Assembly (NCBI RefSeq): GCF_031127815.1
Contig: NZ_JARXHY010000002.1
Location: forward strand, 1 to 64,000
Direction of reading: 5' to 3'
Origin: Pelagicoccus sp. SDUM812003
Lineage (GTDB): Bacteria; Verrucomicrobiota; Verrucomicrobiia; Opitutales; Opitutaceae
Length of the DNA: 64,000 nt
In this document: piece by piece, positions 52,603 through 61,732 of the stretch
Numbering within the stretch: position 1 is the stretch's first letter
Layout of the letters: each line of letters starts with the position of its first letter
Made by a program: the position numbers and the translations under genes
The notes under the pieces: model-generated
Database searches by the model: none
The model's input: only the letters and a program-made list of their open reading frames with translations
What the model was told of the DNA's origin: nothing

Positions 52603-53964
52603 ATGTCCCGCCTCCTTCCAAATCTACCGCTGCTTCTCCCCGCCCTTTTTCTGGGAGCCTGCTTCAGTCCTTCCCAGTGGAGCGAAAAGGAGCCCCTTCC
52701 GCTGCCCGATTCCTATCAATCCGGCGCGACGACGGAGCTCGAAATCGCCCAATCGCTTCTGCACCTTTTCGATACGCCCGAACTCGACCGCGTGGTGGAG
52801 CTTGCCTTGGAGAACAATCCAAGCCTATCCGGCGCCATGGCGCGGTTCGAAGAGGCCGGCTTCCTGCTGACGCAAACCCGCTCGCGCCTTTTCCCTTCGC
52901 TTGACGGCGGAGCGAGCGCCCGCCGCGACGACCCAGCTGGATTCGGCGCCTCGGATACGTATTCAGTTTCTCTTGACGCTAGCTGGGAGGTAGATGTCTG
53001 GGGAAGGTTGAGGGCGAATGCCAACGCCAGTCGGGCCGATCTCGCCGCATCGGAGGCCGACTTTCACTACGCTCGTCAATCTCTGGTCGCTCAGGTCATG
53101 CAAGCATGGTTTTCGCTGGTCGCTGCAGAAAAACTGACCGAGCTCGACCAGCGCCGAGTGAATTCCTTCACCACCACCGAGCAGCTCGTCAGCAGGCGAT
53201 TCGATCTCGGAGAAGCAAGCTACAGCGAATTGAACCTGGCTCGCACCGACTTGGAAAACGCCAAGGCCGACCTCGAATCCAGTCTCAGTCTGCGCGATCA
53301 GCGGGCCCGACAATTGAACGCCCTCGCTGGGCAGTACCCAAACGCTTCCTACGGTTCGCGCCTGAGCTGGCCCCAGCTCGACAGAACTGTCTCCCCGGAT
53401 CTTCCTTCGGAGCTCCTTGCCGCTCGACCCGATATTCAGGCCGCCTTCGCTCGCATAAGAGCCGCCGACGCTCGCGTATCCGTTTCTCAGGCGGACCTGC
53501 TCCCCTCCCTCCGTCTCACCGGAACTGGAGGAAGGACTAGTTCCGAGCTCTCCGACCTGAAAAGCTCGGCCTTCGACTCGTGGAACGCCCTCGCGAACGT
53601 CTCCATGACCCTCTTCGACGCAGGCAACCGAACAGCCGCTATCGGAGCGGCTCGCAAGCGGGCCGAACAGGCATTCTTCAACTATCAATCCGTAGTGCTC
53701 AACGCCCTACGGGAAGTCGAAAACGCTTTGAGCTCCGAGGGTTACCTCGAAAGTGAGGAATCCGCTCGCCTCGCAGCTCTGGAAGCAGCCAACAACGCTC
53801 TCGACAGAGTCCAGCGCGAGTATGAATCCGGACTCACTACGCTTCTCACTCTTTTGGAAACGCAAAGACGCGTATTCAATACGGAACGACAAACGATCAA
53901 CCTTAGAGCCTCGCGCTTAAGCAACCGCGTCAACCTCGCCCTCGCCCTCGGCAAAGCGTTTTAA
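52603..53964 (+). CDS. Outer-membrane efflux lipoprotein (NodT/TolC family)
   Basis: The 453-residue outer-membrane channel of an RND efflux system has a lipoprotein signal ending in the lipobox LGAC (LPALFLGACFSPS). It carries two copies of the efflux repeat with the typical helices ELALENNPSLSGAMARFEEA and RPDIQAAFARIRAADARV. The end of the second repeat has TLLETQRRVFNTERQ. The ATG at 52603 gives the lipoprotein signal; an in-frame upstream start would overlap the repressor gene. It is the first structural gene of the operon, 16 bases from the repressor. Confidence 0.88.
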   Translation: MSRLLPNLPLLLPALFLGACFSPSQWSEKEPLPLPDSYQSGATTELEIAQSLLHLFDTPELDRVVELALENNPSLSGAMARFEEAGFLLTQTRSRLFPSLDGGASARRDDPAGFGASDTYSVSLDASWEVDVWGRLRANANASRADLAASEADFHYARQSLVAQVMQAWFSLVAAEKLTELDQRRVNSFTTTEQLVSRRFDLGEASYSELNLARTDLENAKADLESSLSLRDQRARQLNALAGQYPNASYGSRLSWPQLDRTVSPDLPSELLAARPDIQAAFARIRAADARVSVSQADLLPSLRLTGTGGRTSSELSDLKSSAFDSWNALANVSMTLFDAGNRTAAIGAARKRAEQAFFNYQSVVLNALREVENALSSEGYLESEESARLAALEAANNALDRVQREYESGLTTLLTLLETQRRVFNTERQTINLRASRLSNRVNLALALGKAF

Positions 53965-53988
53965 CCCACCACCTTCCTTCCGCTAGCA

Positions 53989-55152
53989 ATGAAACTATCT
54001 CGACAAATCATCAATATAGTCGGCGCTCCCATCGTGCTCCTAGCCTGCATCACGATCGCCATCCTCATGGTGAAGTCCCGCGAAGCTCCGCCTACCTTTC
54101 CCCGCCAGGAAGCGGTGGCCACCGTCAATACCACGCTGAGCGAACCGACCAACGTACGCCCTGAAATCAAGACCTACGGGACCACGCAAACCTACCTGAG
54201 CACCAGCATTTCCAGCCAGGTAAACGGTGAGCTGGTGGAACTTTCTCCGAGTTTCGAAGTGGGCAAATCCGTCAAGTCCGGAGAGTGGCTGGCTAAAATC
54301 AATCCCGCCGACTTCGAAGCGGCGCTCGCCAACCGTCAGTCGGCCCTGGCGGCGGCTCGACAGGCCCTGGCGGAGGAGGAAACGCGGTCCCGCCTCGCAA
54401 AAGAGGATTGGCTCGCCGCGAATCGACCGCTTGACGAAGCGAGCGATCTGACGCTGCGCGTACCTCAGCTCGAATCAGCCCAAGCTGCTCTGGCTTCGGC
54501 CCAAGCCGCAGTGCAGCAGGCTAAAACCGACCTGCAACGGGCCACCATCCGGGCGCCCTTCGATGCCATTATCGAGAGCCGGGAAAGCAGTCCCGGCGAT
54601 ATCGTGACGCGTGGTTCCACTCTCGGCTCCCTTCTGGCTCGCGAGAAGATCGAAGTGCGGCTTCCCTTGACCCCGCAGCAGGCTAGCCGCCTCACGCTGC
54701 CTCGATTCGGAGCCACTCTGGATGCCACCCTCACCACTCCCACGCTTCCAGGCGCCACCTGGCACGCAACCATCAACCGGACAGAGCCGTCCGTCGATCC
54801 GAAGAATCAGAGCGTCTACGTGATCGGAGAAATCCTCGATCCCTTCGAAGATCGCGACTCCTTTCTTCCGGTGGGGGCATTCGTCAATGCGAACATAACA
54901 GGGAAGGAAATAAACGATGTTCACCGCTTGCCTGAATCGGCCGTAGTGGACGACGCGTTCATCTGGGTCGTCAGCCCTGAGCAGACAATCAGAAAGCAAC
55001 CGATCGAGATCGCCTTCAGTCAGGACGGCCTCATCCTCGCTCGCATCGAGGATCCTGTATATGAACTGCCACTACAGGTGCTCACCTTGCCTCTGGCTTC
55101 CTTCAAGGAAGGCCAAAAGGTCAATCCTCAAGTCAAAGAGGGAAGAAACTAG
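53989..55152 (+). CDS. RND efflux periplasmic adaptor (membrane fusion protein)
   Basis: The 387-residue adaptor has an N-terminal membrane anchor (IINIVGAPIVLLACITIAILM). A barrel-sandwich (lipoyl-like) domain follows with SSQVNGELVELSPSFEVG, then a helical hairpin with many Ala and Gln (ALAAARQALAEEE) and FDAIIESRESSPGDIV, and a beta-barrel near ASRLTLPRFGATLD. It links the inner-membrane pump to the outer-membrane channel encoded on each side. It starts 24 bases after the channel gene and is followed by the pump after 27 bases. Confidence 0.9.
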   Translation: MKLSRQIINIVGAPIVLLACITIAILMVKSREAPPTFPRQEAVATVNTTLSEPTNVRPEIKTYGTTQTYLSTSISSQVNGELVELSPSFEVGKSVKSGEWLAKINPADFEAALANRQSALAAARQALAEEETRSRLAKEDWLAANRPLDEASDLTLRVPQLESAQAALASAQAAVQQAKTDLQRATIRAPFDAIIESRESSPGDIVTRGSTLGSLLAREKIEVRLPLTPQQASRLTLPRFGATLDATLTTPTLPGATWHATINRTEPSVDPKNQSVYVIGEILDPFEDRDSFLPVGAFVNANITGKEINDVHRLPESAVVDDAFIWVVSPEQTIRKQPIEIAFSQDGLILARIEDPVYELPLQVLTLPLASFKEGQKVNPQVKEGRN

Positions 55153-55179
55153 GACGCGAACCATCCAAGCGCATTTTAC

Positions 55180-58100
55180 ATGGCTGAAGACCCGATCAAA
55201 AAACACCCCATCATCGCCTGGTTCGCTGAAAACTCGGTCGTATCCAATATCCTGATGTTCGTCATATTGGGATGGGGCATTTCCACCGCGATCAGCATCC
55301 GCAAAGAGGCGTTCCCTAACTTCGAAGCGGATTCTGTGACCATTCGCGTGCCCTTCAATGGGGGAGTGCCCGAGGACGTGGAACGCGGAGTCGCCATCAA
55401 AATCGAAGAAGCGCTGCAAAGCGTGGACGGCATCGACCGGATACGCTCCACCTCCACGAGCGGAGGGGCGACCGTGACCGTCGAGGCGATCGAGGACTAT
55501 CCGCTCACGCGCCTCTTCAACGACATAAAGGTACAGGTCGACGCCATCTCCACCTTCCCAGGCGAGGCCGAAAAACCGATCATAATCGAAAACAAGTCGC
55601 GCAGCTCCGTGATGTGGATCGACGTGCATGGAGAAGTATCCGAGCAGGTTTTGAAGGAAACCGCTCGCAGCGTGCGCGACGAGCTCCTGAAGCTCCCGGA
55701 CGTCAATCAAGTGACGACGTATGGAGATCGCGACTACGAAATCTCCATCGAACTCTCGGAAACCAAGCTCCGCGCCTACGACCTGACGTTTGACGAGGTC
55801 GCTTCAGCGATCCGCAACAACTCCGTCGATCTTTCGGGAGGCACCCTGCGCTCCAACCGAGGCGACATTTCCCTGCGATCGCGAGCGCAAGCCTACAACG
55901 CGAAGGACTTTTCCAAGATCCCACTTCGAACCAACGCGGATGGCACTCGTATCCATCTCGAGGATGTGGCCGAAATCCGAGACGGCTTCGTCGATCAGAA
56001 CTATCTCAACCGCTTCGATGGCAGCCCCACCGTCAGCTTGCAGGTGACGACAGACGGCGACAAGGACATCATCAAGGCGTCCACCCAAGTGAAGGATCTG
56101 ATCGACAGCTACGAGCAGCAATTTTCCCTGCCGGATGGCGTGACGCTAACCTACTGGAACGACGGTTCGGAATCCATCCGATCTCGACTTAACCTTCTCA
56201 CGAAAAACGGCCTGCAAGGCGTCGCCCTGGTCCTGCTTTCCCTCAGTCTCTTTCTCAATTTCCGCCTCGCCGCCTGGGTGGCCGTCGGCATACCGGTCTC
56301 GATCTCCGGCGCCTTGATCCTATTCGATCTGCCAGGCATCGACATCTCGCTAAATCTCATCACGGCGTTCTCCTTCATCATCGTTCTCGGCATCATCGTC
56401 GACGACGCGATCGTTCTGGGCGAATCAATCTACTCGGAAAAGGAATCCCAGAAACACCCTGACCATCCCGACGCCGCCATCCGCGCCACGGTCCGAGGCG
56501 TATCCAAAGTCTTGACACCCGCCACCTTCGGCGTGCTCACCACCATCGCGGCATTCTTCCCGCTCACTCAAGTTTCGGGACGCATGGGAAACGTCTTTGG
56601 ACAAATCGCCACCGGCGTGATCTTCTGCCTGATCTTTTCGCTGATCGAGTCGAAGCTCATCCTTCCCTCGCACTTGGCCCATATCGACGTGCACAAGACA
56701 CCGAAGAACCCGATTGGCCGCTTCTGGCTCTGGTTCCAATCCCTTTTCGCCAAAGGTCTCAGCGCCTTCATCCAAAAGGTCTACAAACCGAGCCTCAGGC
56801 TCGCTATCGATTTTCGATACATCACCCTTGCTTCGTTCGTCGGTCTCCTATTCGTCATCGGAGCGCTGCTCCCATCGGGCATGCTTCGATTCGTCTTTTT
56901 CCCTGATATTTTCCAGGACAACGTATCGGCAAACCTGACACTAGAGGAAGGCTTGCCTGTCTCCCACTTGCACGAAAACACGCTGCGTATCGCGGAGGCG
57001 CTCCACATGGTCAACGAGCGCATCGAGGCCGAAACCGGTGATCGGGTCGTCCGACACATACAGATTTCAGCTAGTTCGAACACAGGGTCAGCCGTATCCG
57101 CTAGCTTGATACCTTCCGAAGAAAGGGAGATTTCTTCAGGCGAGATCGTAAACCGGTGGCGAGCCGCTGTTGGGCAGGTCGCCGGGGCCAAGGCCCTTAC
57201 GTTCAGCGGGCGCGCCGGTCCTCCAGGGCAAGGGCTATCCATCCAGCTGGAGAGCAAAAGCCTCGATGCCTTGCGCGAAGGAGCCGAAGCCATGAAGCAG
57301 GCGGTCGCCCGATACGCCGGCGTTTACGACGTGAAGGATAGCTTCACCTCTGGACGCCCCGAGATTCAAGTGGAGCTCACGCCAGCCGGTCAGGCCTCGG
57401 GCTTCTCTCGCCGCGACCTTGCCAACGCGGTACGGTCCGCCTTCTACGGCATCGAAGCCCAACGCATCCAGCGAGGACGCGACGAGGTGAAGGCAATGGT
57501 TCGCTATCCAGAGGAGGAACGCACGCAGCTCGACACGCTGCGCGAGATGCGTGTACGCCTGCAGGACGGCACTGCGGTACCGATCTCCATCGTCGCCACC
57601 ACCAAGTTCGGGGAATCGCTGGCGGCTATCGAGCGAGCAGACTACAATCGCATCGTATCGGTGAGCGCCGAAGTGGACAAAACCGTTTCATCCGGCGACG
57701 AGGTTCTGGCCAACTTAGCGGCTGATTTCTTTCCCACCTTCCGAGCGCAGCATCCCGAGGTCGCCATCTCTCTGCGCGGCGAAGCGGAGCAGCGCATGAG
57801 GTCGCTCGGCTCCTTGCGCACCGGTTTGATGGTTTCCATCCTGCTCATCTACATCCTGCTCGCCATCCCGCTCAAGTCCTACCTCAAGCCGCTGTTCATC
57901 ATGTCGGTCATTCCCTTCGGCATCATCGGCGCACTGCTCGGTCATTTCATCGTGGGCATATCCGTATCCATTTTGTCACTATTCGGCCTGCTCGCCCTTT
58001 CGGGCATCGTAGTCAACGATTCCCTTGTCTTGATCGCTCGCATAGACGACCTGCGCAGCGAGGGACTGAGCATGCGGGAGGCCATCACGGAGGCGGGTCC

Positions 58101-58341
58101 ACAGCGCTTCCGAGCGATTCTTCTCACGACACTGACCACGTTCATCGGACTGGTGCCCATCCTGCTCGAACCGAGCGTGCAAGCGCAGTTTCTTAAGCCG
58201 ATGGCGGTTTCGGTGGGCTTCGGCGTAGTGTTCGCCACCACCATCACCCTGATCCTTCTTCCAGTGCTTCTCATCACCTTCGACGAGACTCTCGGCTCGT
58301 CCTTCCGGTACTATCGCGATCTGATGAAGCGAAAGCTCTGA
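55180..58341 (+). CDS. RND-family efflux pump (AcrB/MexB-like)
   Basis: The 1053-residue inner-membrane pump has 12 predicted transmembrane segments in two halves and two large periplasmic loops, the HAE-type RND architecture. It opens with the typical IIAWFAENSVVSNILMFVI, and the fourth-segment region has FSFIIVLGIIVDDAIVLGES with the two proton-relay Asp residues. The second half has LFGLLALSGIVVNDSLVLI and TLTTFIGLVPILLEPS. It likely exports small hydrophobic compounds; substrate unknown. The N-terminal residues lack the usual MNP-type start but otherwise fit. The operon ends here. Confidence 0.93.
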   Translation: MAEDPIKKHPIIAWFAENSVVSNILMFVILGWGISTAISIRKEAFPNFEADSVTIRVPFNGGVPEDVERGVAIKIEEALQSVDGIDRIRSTSTSGGATVTVEAIEDYPLTRLFNDIKVQVDAISTFPGEAEKPIIIENKSRSSVMWIDVHGEVSEQVLKETARSVRDELLKLPDVNQVTTYGDRDYEISIELSETKLRAYDLTFDEVASAIRNNSVDLSGGTLRSNRGDISLRSRAQAYNAKDFSKIPLRTNADGTRIHLEDVAEIRDGFVDQNYLNRFDGSPTVSLQVTTDGDKDIIKASTQVKDLIDSYEQQFSLPDGVTLTYWNDGSESIRSRLNLLTKNGLQGVALVLLSLSLFLNFRLAAWVAVGIPVSISGALILFDLPGIDISLNLITAFSFIIVLGIIVDDAIVLGESIYSEKESQKHPDHPDAAIRATVRGVSKVLTPATFGVLTTIAAFFPLTQVSGRMGNVFGQIATGVIFCLIFSLIESKLILPSHLAHIDVHKTPKNPIGRFWLWFQSLFAKGLSAFIQKVYKPSLRLAIDFRYITLASFVGLLFVIGALLPSGMLRFVFFPDIFQDNVSANLTLEEGLPVSHLHENTLRIAEALHMVNERIEAETGDRVVRHIQISASSNTGSAVSASLIPSEEREISSGEIVNRWRAAVGQVAGAKALTFSGRAGPPGQGLSIQLESKSLDALREGAEAMKQAVARYAGVYDVKDSFTSGRPEIQVELTPAGQASGFSRRDLANAVRSAFYGIEAQRIQRGRDEVKAMVRYPEEERTQLDTLREMRVRLQDGTAVPISIVATTKFGESLAAIERADYNRIVSVSAEVDKTVSSGDEVLANLAADFFPTFRAQHPEVAISLRGEAEQRMRSLGSLRTGLMVSILLIYILLAIPLKSYLKPLFIMSVIPFGIIGALLGHFIVGISVSILSLFGLLALSGIVVNDSLVLIARIDDLRSEGLSMREAITEAGPQRFRAILLTTLTTFIGLVPILLEPSVQAQFLKPMAVSVGFGVVFATTITLILLPVLLITFDETLGSSFRYYRDLMKRKL

Positions 58342-58456
58342 GTGCCGTTCGAAGCGCCTTCGCCTCTCTATAGTTAGAATGACCTTGCCCGGGATGAGTA
58401 GGCCTTGCTCCCTTTACCTGGGGCCGCTATAGCGTATCTTGCCCGCTGAAATCGCT

Positions 58457-60541
58457 ATGTACCCAGAAACCCCTTCCTTTCACGCACATCATTCCCCGAT
58501 GGGCGCCCTTTCCTCCTTCACTTGCGGAGCCCGTGACGCCAAGGGCGGCATGGGGATAGCCCTGCCCGGCCCCTACCAAGGCGGCATCACCATCGGCTAC
58601 ATCGATGAAAGAAACACCCTGCGAGCCCTGCCCTTTTTCGAAGGCAGCGACTCGTCCGAATCGGAACGCTACGTGCAGGGCGCGGAGGGAACTTCCGGAA
58701 GGCTTGGCGTGATCCAAGACTATACACGCGAATACCTTTGGGCTACCGACCGCATCCAGACTCCAGAGCTGGATTTCGAGATCGCCACTCCTTTCTTCCC
58801 CCTGCCCGACCCCGAGCAAGCAAGCCCCGAAGAACTGGCGTTCGCCTGCTGCCCTGCAGTCCACCTGACTCTGCGTTTCAAAAACGCGGGACAGACCCCC
58901 TGGCGCGGCGTGTTCGCTCTGCAGATCGACAATCGCTGGAGCAGTCTCGGTCAACAGACCCATGGCAGCCTGATCGGAGCCACCTCGCAAAACCGCATAG
59001 GCTTCGCCACCCGGCACCCGATGGCTCGCTCCTTCATCGATTTCGACCCCATCTCCGCGATCAACCGCAAGCACAGCACGCCCGAGTTTCTCCTCGGTCC
59101 GACCGCTGGACTCGAGATCGACGTGCCCCCCGGCGAAGAGGTCGAACTGCCCATCGTCCTAGGCTTTTTCGAGGGTGGAGACGCGACCTACAACCGACAG
59201 ACCATCTATTACTACCGACGACATTTCGGCAGTCTGTCACAAGTTCTTCAATACGGGATCGAGAACCGCGAACGCTATCTGGAGCAGGCTAGTCGGCGCG
59301 ACCTCGAGCTCTCGCAGGCCTCTCTCAACGAAGAGCAGAAGTTCCTCATCGCTCACGCCACCCGCAGCTACTACGGATCGACTCAGTGGCTCTGGGACGG
59401 AATGAAAAGCGTCTGGGTGGTCAACGAAGGCGAATACCTGATGATGAACACCTTCGATCTCACGGTGGACATGCTCTTCTTCGAGATGCGCTTCAATCCT
59501 TGGACCGTGCGCAACGTGCTGGAACAGTTCGTACAGAGCTACTCCTTCTACGACGAGGTTTTCGATCCCCAAAAACCGGATACATTGCATCCTGGAGGGA
59601 TTTCGTTCACCCATGACATGGGGGTGATGAACCATTGGAGCCCTGCCACGCGGAGTTCCTACGAGGTCGGCGGACTAGACCGGGCCTGCTTCTCCCATAT
59701 GACCTGCGAACAGCTGACCAACTGGGTGCTTTGCGCGGGAATCTATCTCTCTCAAACCGACGATCAGGAGTTTCTGCGACGCTACCGCGGCGTTCTCATC
59801 GAGTGCTTCCGCTCCCTGCAGAATCGGGACCACTACGATCCCGAGAAACGCAACGGCATCATGAGCTTGGAATCCTCCCGCACCGAGGGCGGTGGCGAAA
59901 TCACAACCTACGATTCGCTTGACCATTCGCTCGGCCAGAGCCGGGAAAACATCTACCTTGGCGGCAAGATGTGGGCCAGCTACCTGACCCTGCAATCCCT
60001 CTTCGAGCGATGCGAACTTAGCTCGCTGGCTCGAGAAGCCGAGGCGGCGGCCCAGCTCGCGTCCGCGACCTTAGCTTCCGGATACGACGAATCCCTTGGC
60101 TACATTCCAGCCGTTCTCGATGGCAAGAATACCAGCGCCATTATACCGGCCATCGAAGCGCTGGCCTACCCTTACCTCATGGGACTCGAGGATGCGGTGC
60201 AAGAGAACGGGCCTTACGGCTACTACATTCGCACCCTGAAAAAGCATTTCTCCAACATTTTGAATACGGATTTCTGCCTCTACGAGGATGGCGGGTGGAA
60301 ACTCTCCTCCTCGGCGGACAACTCCTGGATGTCCAAGATCAACCTCTGCCAATTCGTGGCTCGAAAGGTTCTCGGATTCGACTTTGGCGAAGACCAGCTC
60401 AAGGCCGATCGCGCCCACGCTCGCTGGGAGCGAGAAGGGTCTCGGCTTTCCGCTTGCTCCGATCAGTTCCGATCTGGCGTGGCCCATGGCAGCCTCTACT
60501 ACCCGCGCATCGTCACCAACATTCTTTGGCTCGGGGAATGA
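58457..60541 (+). CDS. GH52 beta-xylosidase
   Basis: The 694-residue protein matches glycoside hydrolase family 52, retaining beta-xylosidases such as Geobacillus XynB2 (about 705 residues). Matching segments are FHAHHSPMGALSSFT at the start, EEQKFLIAHATRSYYGSTQ, VVNEGEYLMMNTFDLTVD (with the nucleophile region N-E-G-E-Y at 323-327), GGISFTHDMGV, CFSHMTCEQLTNWVLCA, and EITTYDSLDHSLGQ with the acid/base Asp near 486. The C-terminus has WKLSSSADNSWMSKINLCQF. It lacks a signal peptide, so it would cleave imported xylooligosaccharides. An alternative TTG at 58439 adds six residues; the ATG aligns best with family starts. Confidence 0.9.
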   Translation: MYPETPSFHAHHSPMGALSSFTCGARDAKGGMGIALPGPYQGGITIGYIDERNTLRALPFFEGSDSSESERYVQGAEGTSGRLGVIQDYTREYLWATDRIQTPELDFEIATPFFPLPDPEQASPEELAFACCPAVHLTLRFKNAGQTPWRGVFALQIDNRWSSLGQQTHGSLIGATSQNRIGFATRHPMARSFIDFDPISAINRKHSTPEFLLGPTAGLEIDVPPGEEVELPIVLGFFEGGDATYNRQTIYYYRRHFGSLSQVLQYGIENRERYLEQASRRDLELSQASLNEEQKFLIAHATRSYYGSTQWLWDGMKSVWVVNEGEYLMMNTFDLTVDMLFFEMRFNPWTVRNVLEQFVQSYSFYDEVFDPQKPDTLHPGGISFTHDMGVMNHWSPATRSSYEVGGLDRACFSHMTCEQLTNWVLCAGIYLSQTDDQEFLRRYRGVLIECFRSLQNRDHYDPEKRNGIMSLESSRTEGGGEITTYDSLDHSLGQSRENIYLGGKMWASYLTLQSLFERCELSSLAREAEAAAQLASATLASGYDESLGYIPAVLDGKNTSAIIPAIEALAYPYLMGLEDAVQENGPYGYYIRTLKKHFSNILNTDFCLYEDGGWKLSSSADNSWMSKINLCQFVARKVLGFDFGEDQLKADRAHARWEREGSRLSACSDQFRSGVAHGSLYYPRIVTNILWLGE

Positions 60542-60559
60542 TCCAGCACCGCCAGTTCC

Positions 60560-61492
60560 TCAAGGCTGGCGAGTTCTTCCCGAGCCGCTAGCCGTTTCGC
60601 CTAGCGGCAATCGCCCCATCGCGACCAGCGAAGCGAGCACCAGGACCCCTCCAACCACGATGCCAAGGCCTATCGTTTCCTCTTCGATGAATAGAGCGGA
60701 TTCGATCACCCCGCACAACGGGATCAGAAACCGGTAGGCGGAAAGCACGTTTACGCTGTAACGCTCGATCAGGCGATTCCAAAGCGTGAAGGCGGTCGCT
60801 GAAAGGAAGGACAGGTACAGAATAGGCCAAATCGCATCGAAATGAATGTCCTTCCAGAAACCACTCCAACCCGACGCCCCGGTCACGTACAGCATGCCCC
60901 CTCCGATGAACAGCGACAGAGCGGTCACGGTCCGGCTTCCAAATTCGGCGGAAACCAACTTCAGTCCAATGGCGCCCAAGGCGCCCGACAACGCCGCCAG
61001 CAAGAACATGGCCGAGCCAAGCAAAACCTGGCCGCTGCCCGCGCCAGGAGCGTAAACGGCTATGGCGATTCCAACCGAACACGCCAGCAAGACCAGCCAG
61101 TGCCTTCCGGTAGGCTTCGGCGTCTTTAGAAAAACAGGAGCCAGCACGACCCATAGAAAGCTGCCCGAACTCCCCAGCAATGCGCCAAGGGTACCGCTGG
61201 ATATGCTCAACGCATAATAGAAAAACAAATACTGAAAATACGTTTGTCCGAGGATAACCCAAACAAGCTTGCCTTTTGGCGCTTCGCGAATCGTCGCCAG
61301 TACGGAATGACGACAAAACGGCATAATGAAGAGGCCAGCCAAAGTGAAACGTACTCCCGCGAAGGCCATGCGCTCCCCGAAACCCTCGATCGCCAAACTC
61401 TCGTAGCTCAGCTTGATAACGGGAAAGGCGCTGCCCCACAGGGCCGCGCATAGCGTCACCTGCAGATAGAAGCTCCATGGAAGTCGTTGCAT
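60560..61492 (-). CDS. EamA/DMT-superfamily transporter
   Basis: The 310-residue membrane protein has about ten hydrophobic segments in two EamA halves. Features are ALWGSAFPVIKLSYESL in the first helix, ISSGTLGALLGSSGSFLWVV, and the C-terminal half with ALESPDR-free RYSVNVLSAYRFLIPLCGVIESALFI. It would export a metabolite; the substrate is unknown. It is unrelated in detail to the transporter at 3102. It is convergent with the GH52 gene, with only 18 bases between stops. Confidence 0.83.
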   Translation of the reverse strand: MQRLPWSFYLQVTLCAALWGSAFPVIKLSYESLAIEGFGERMAFAGVRFTLAGLFIMPFCRHSVLATIREAPKGKLVWVILGQTYFQYLFFYYALSISSGTLGALLGSSGSFLWVVLAPVFLKTPKPTGRHWLVLLACSVGIAIAVYAPGAGSGQVLLGSAMFLLAALSGALGAIGLKLVSAEFGSRTVTALSLFIGGGMLYVTGASGWSGFWKDIHFDAIWPILYLSFLSATAFTLWNRLIERYSVNVLSAYRFLIPLCGVIESALFIEEETIGLGIVVGGVLVLASLVAMGRLPLGETASGSGRTRQP

Positions 61493-61664
61493 AAGCCGCC
61501 GCAGCTAAGCCAATCCCGAGCGCGAGGCAATCCGCAAAATCCGATCGCATAAGACGATTGGGAAAATGCAGATTCGCGAAGCGCCGCCACGTTTCGTCTC
61601 GTCCGCCCGTCGTCTCCTTCGCGCCGCGAACCGCAGCCAGAACTCGGCGTTCGTCCAGAAACCG

Positions 61665-61691
61665 AAAAGGCAGCCCGCGATGGGCTGCCTT
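61665..61691 (-). terminator. Intrinsic terminator of the PhoX-like gene
   Basis: On the minus strand AAGGCAGCCC pairs with GGGCTGCCTT around a 5-base loop, followed by TTCGG. It lies about 41 bases after the stop at 61733. Confidence 0.75.
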
Positions 61692-61732
61692 CGCACTACA
61701 AACGAGAATAGATTCGACCTGCGCCGAAGCAA

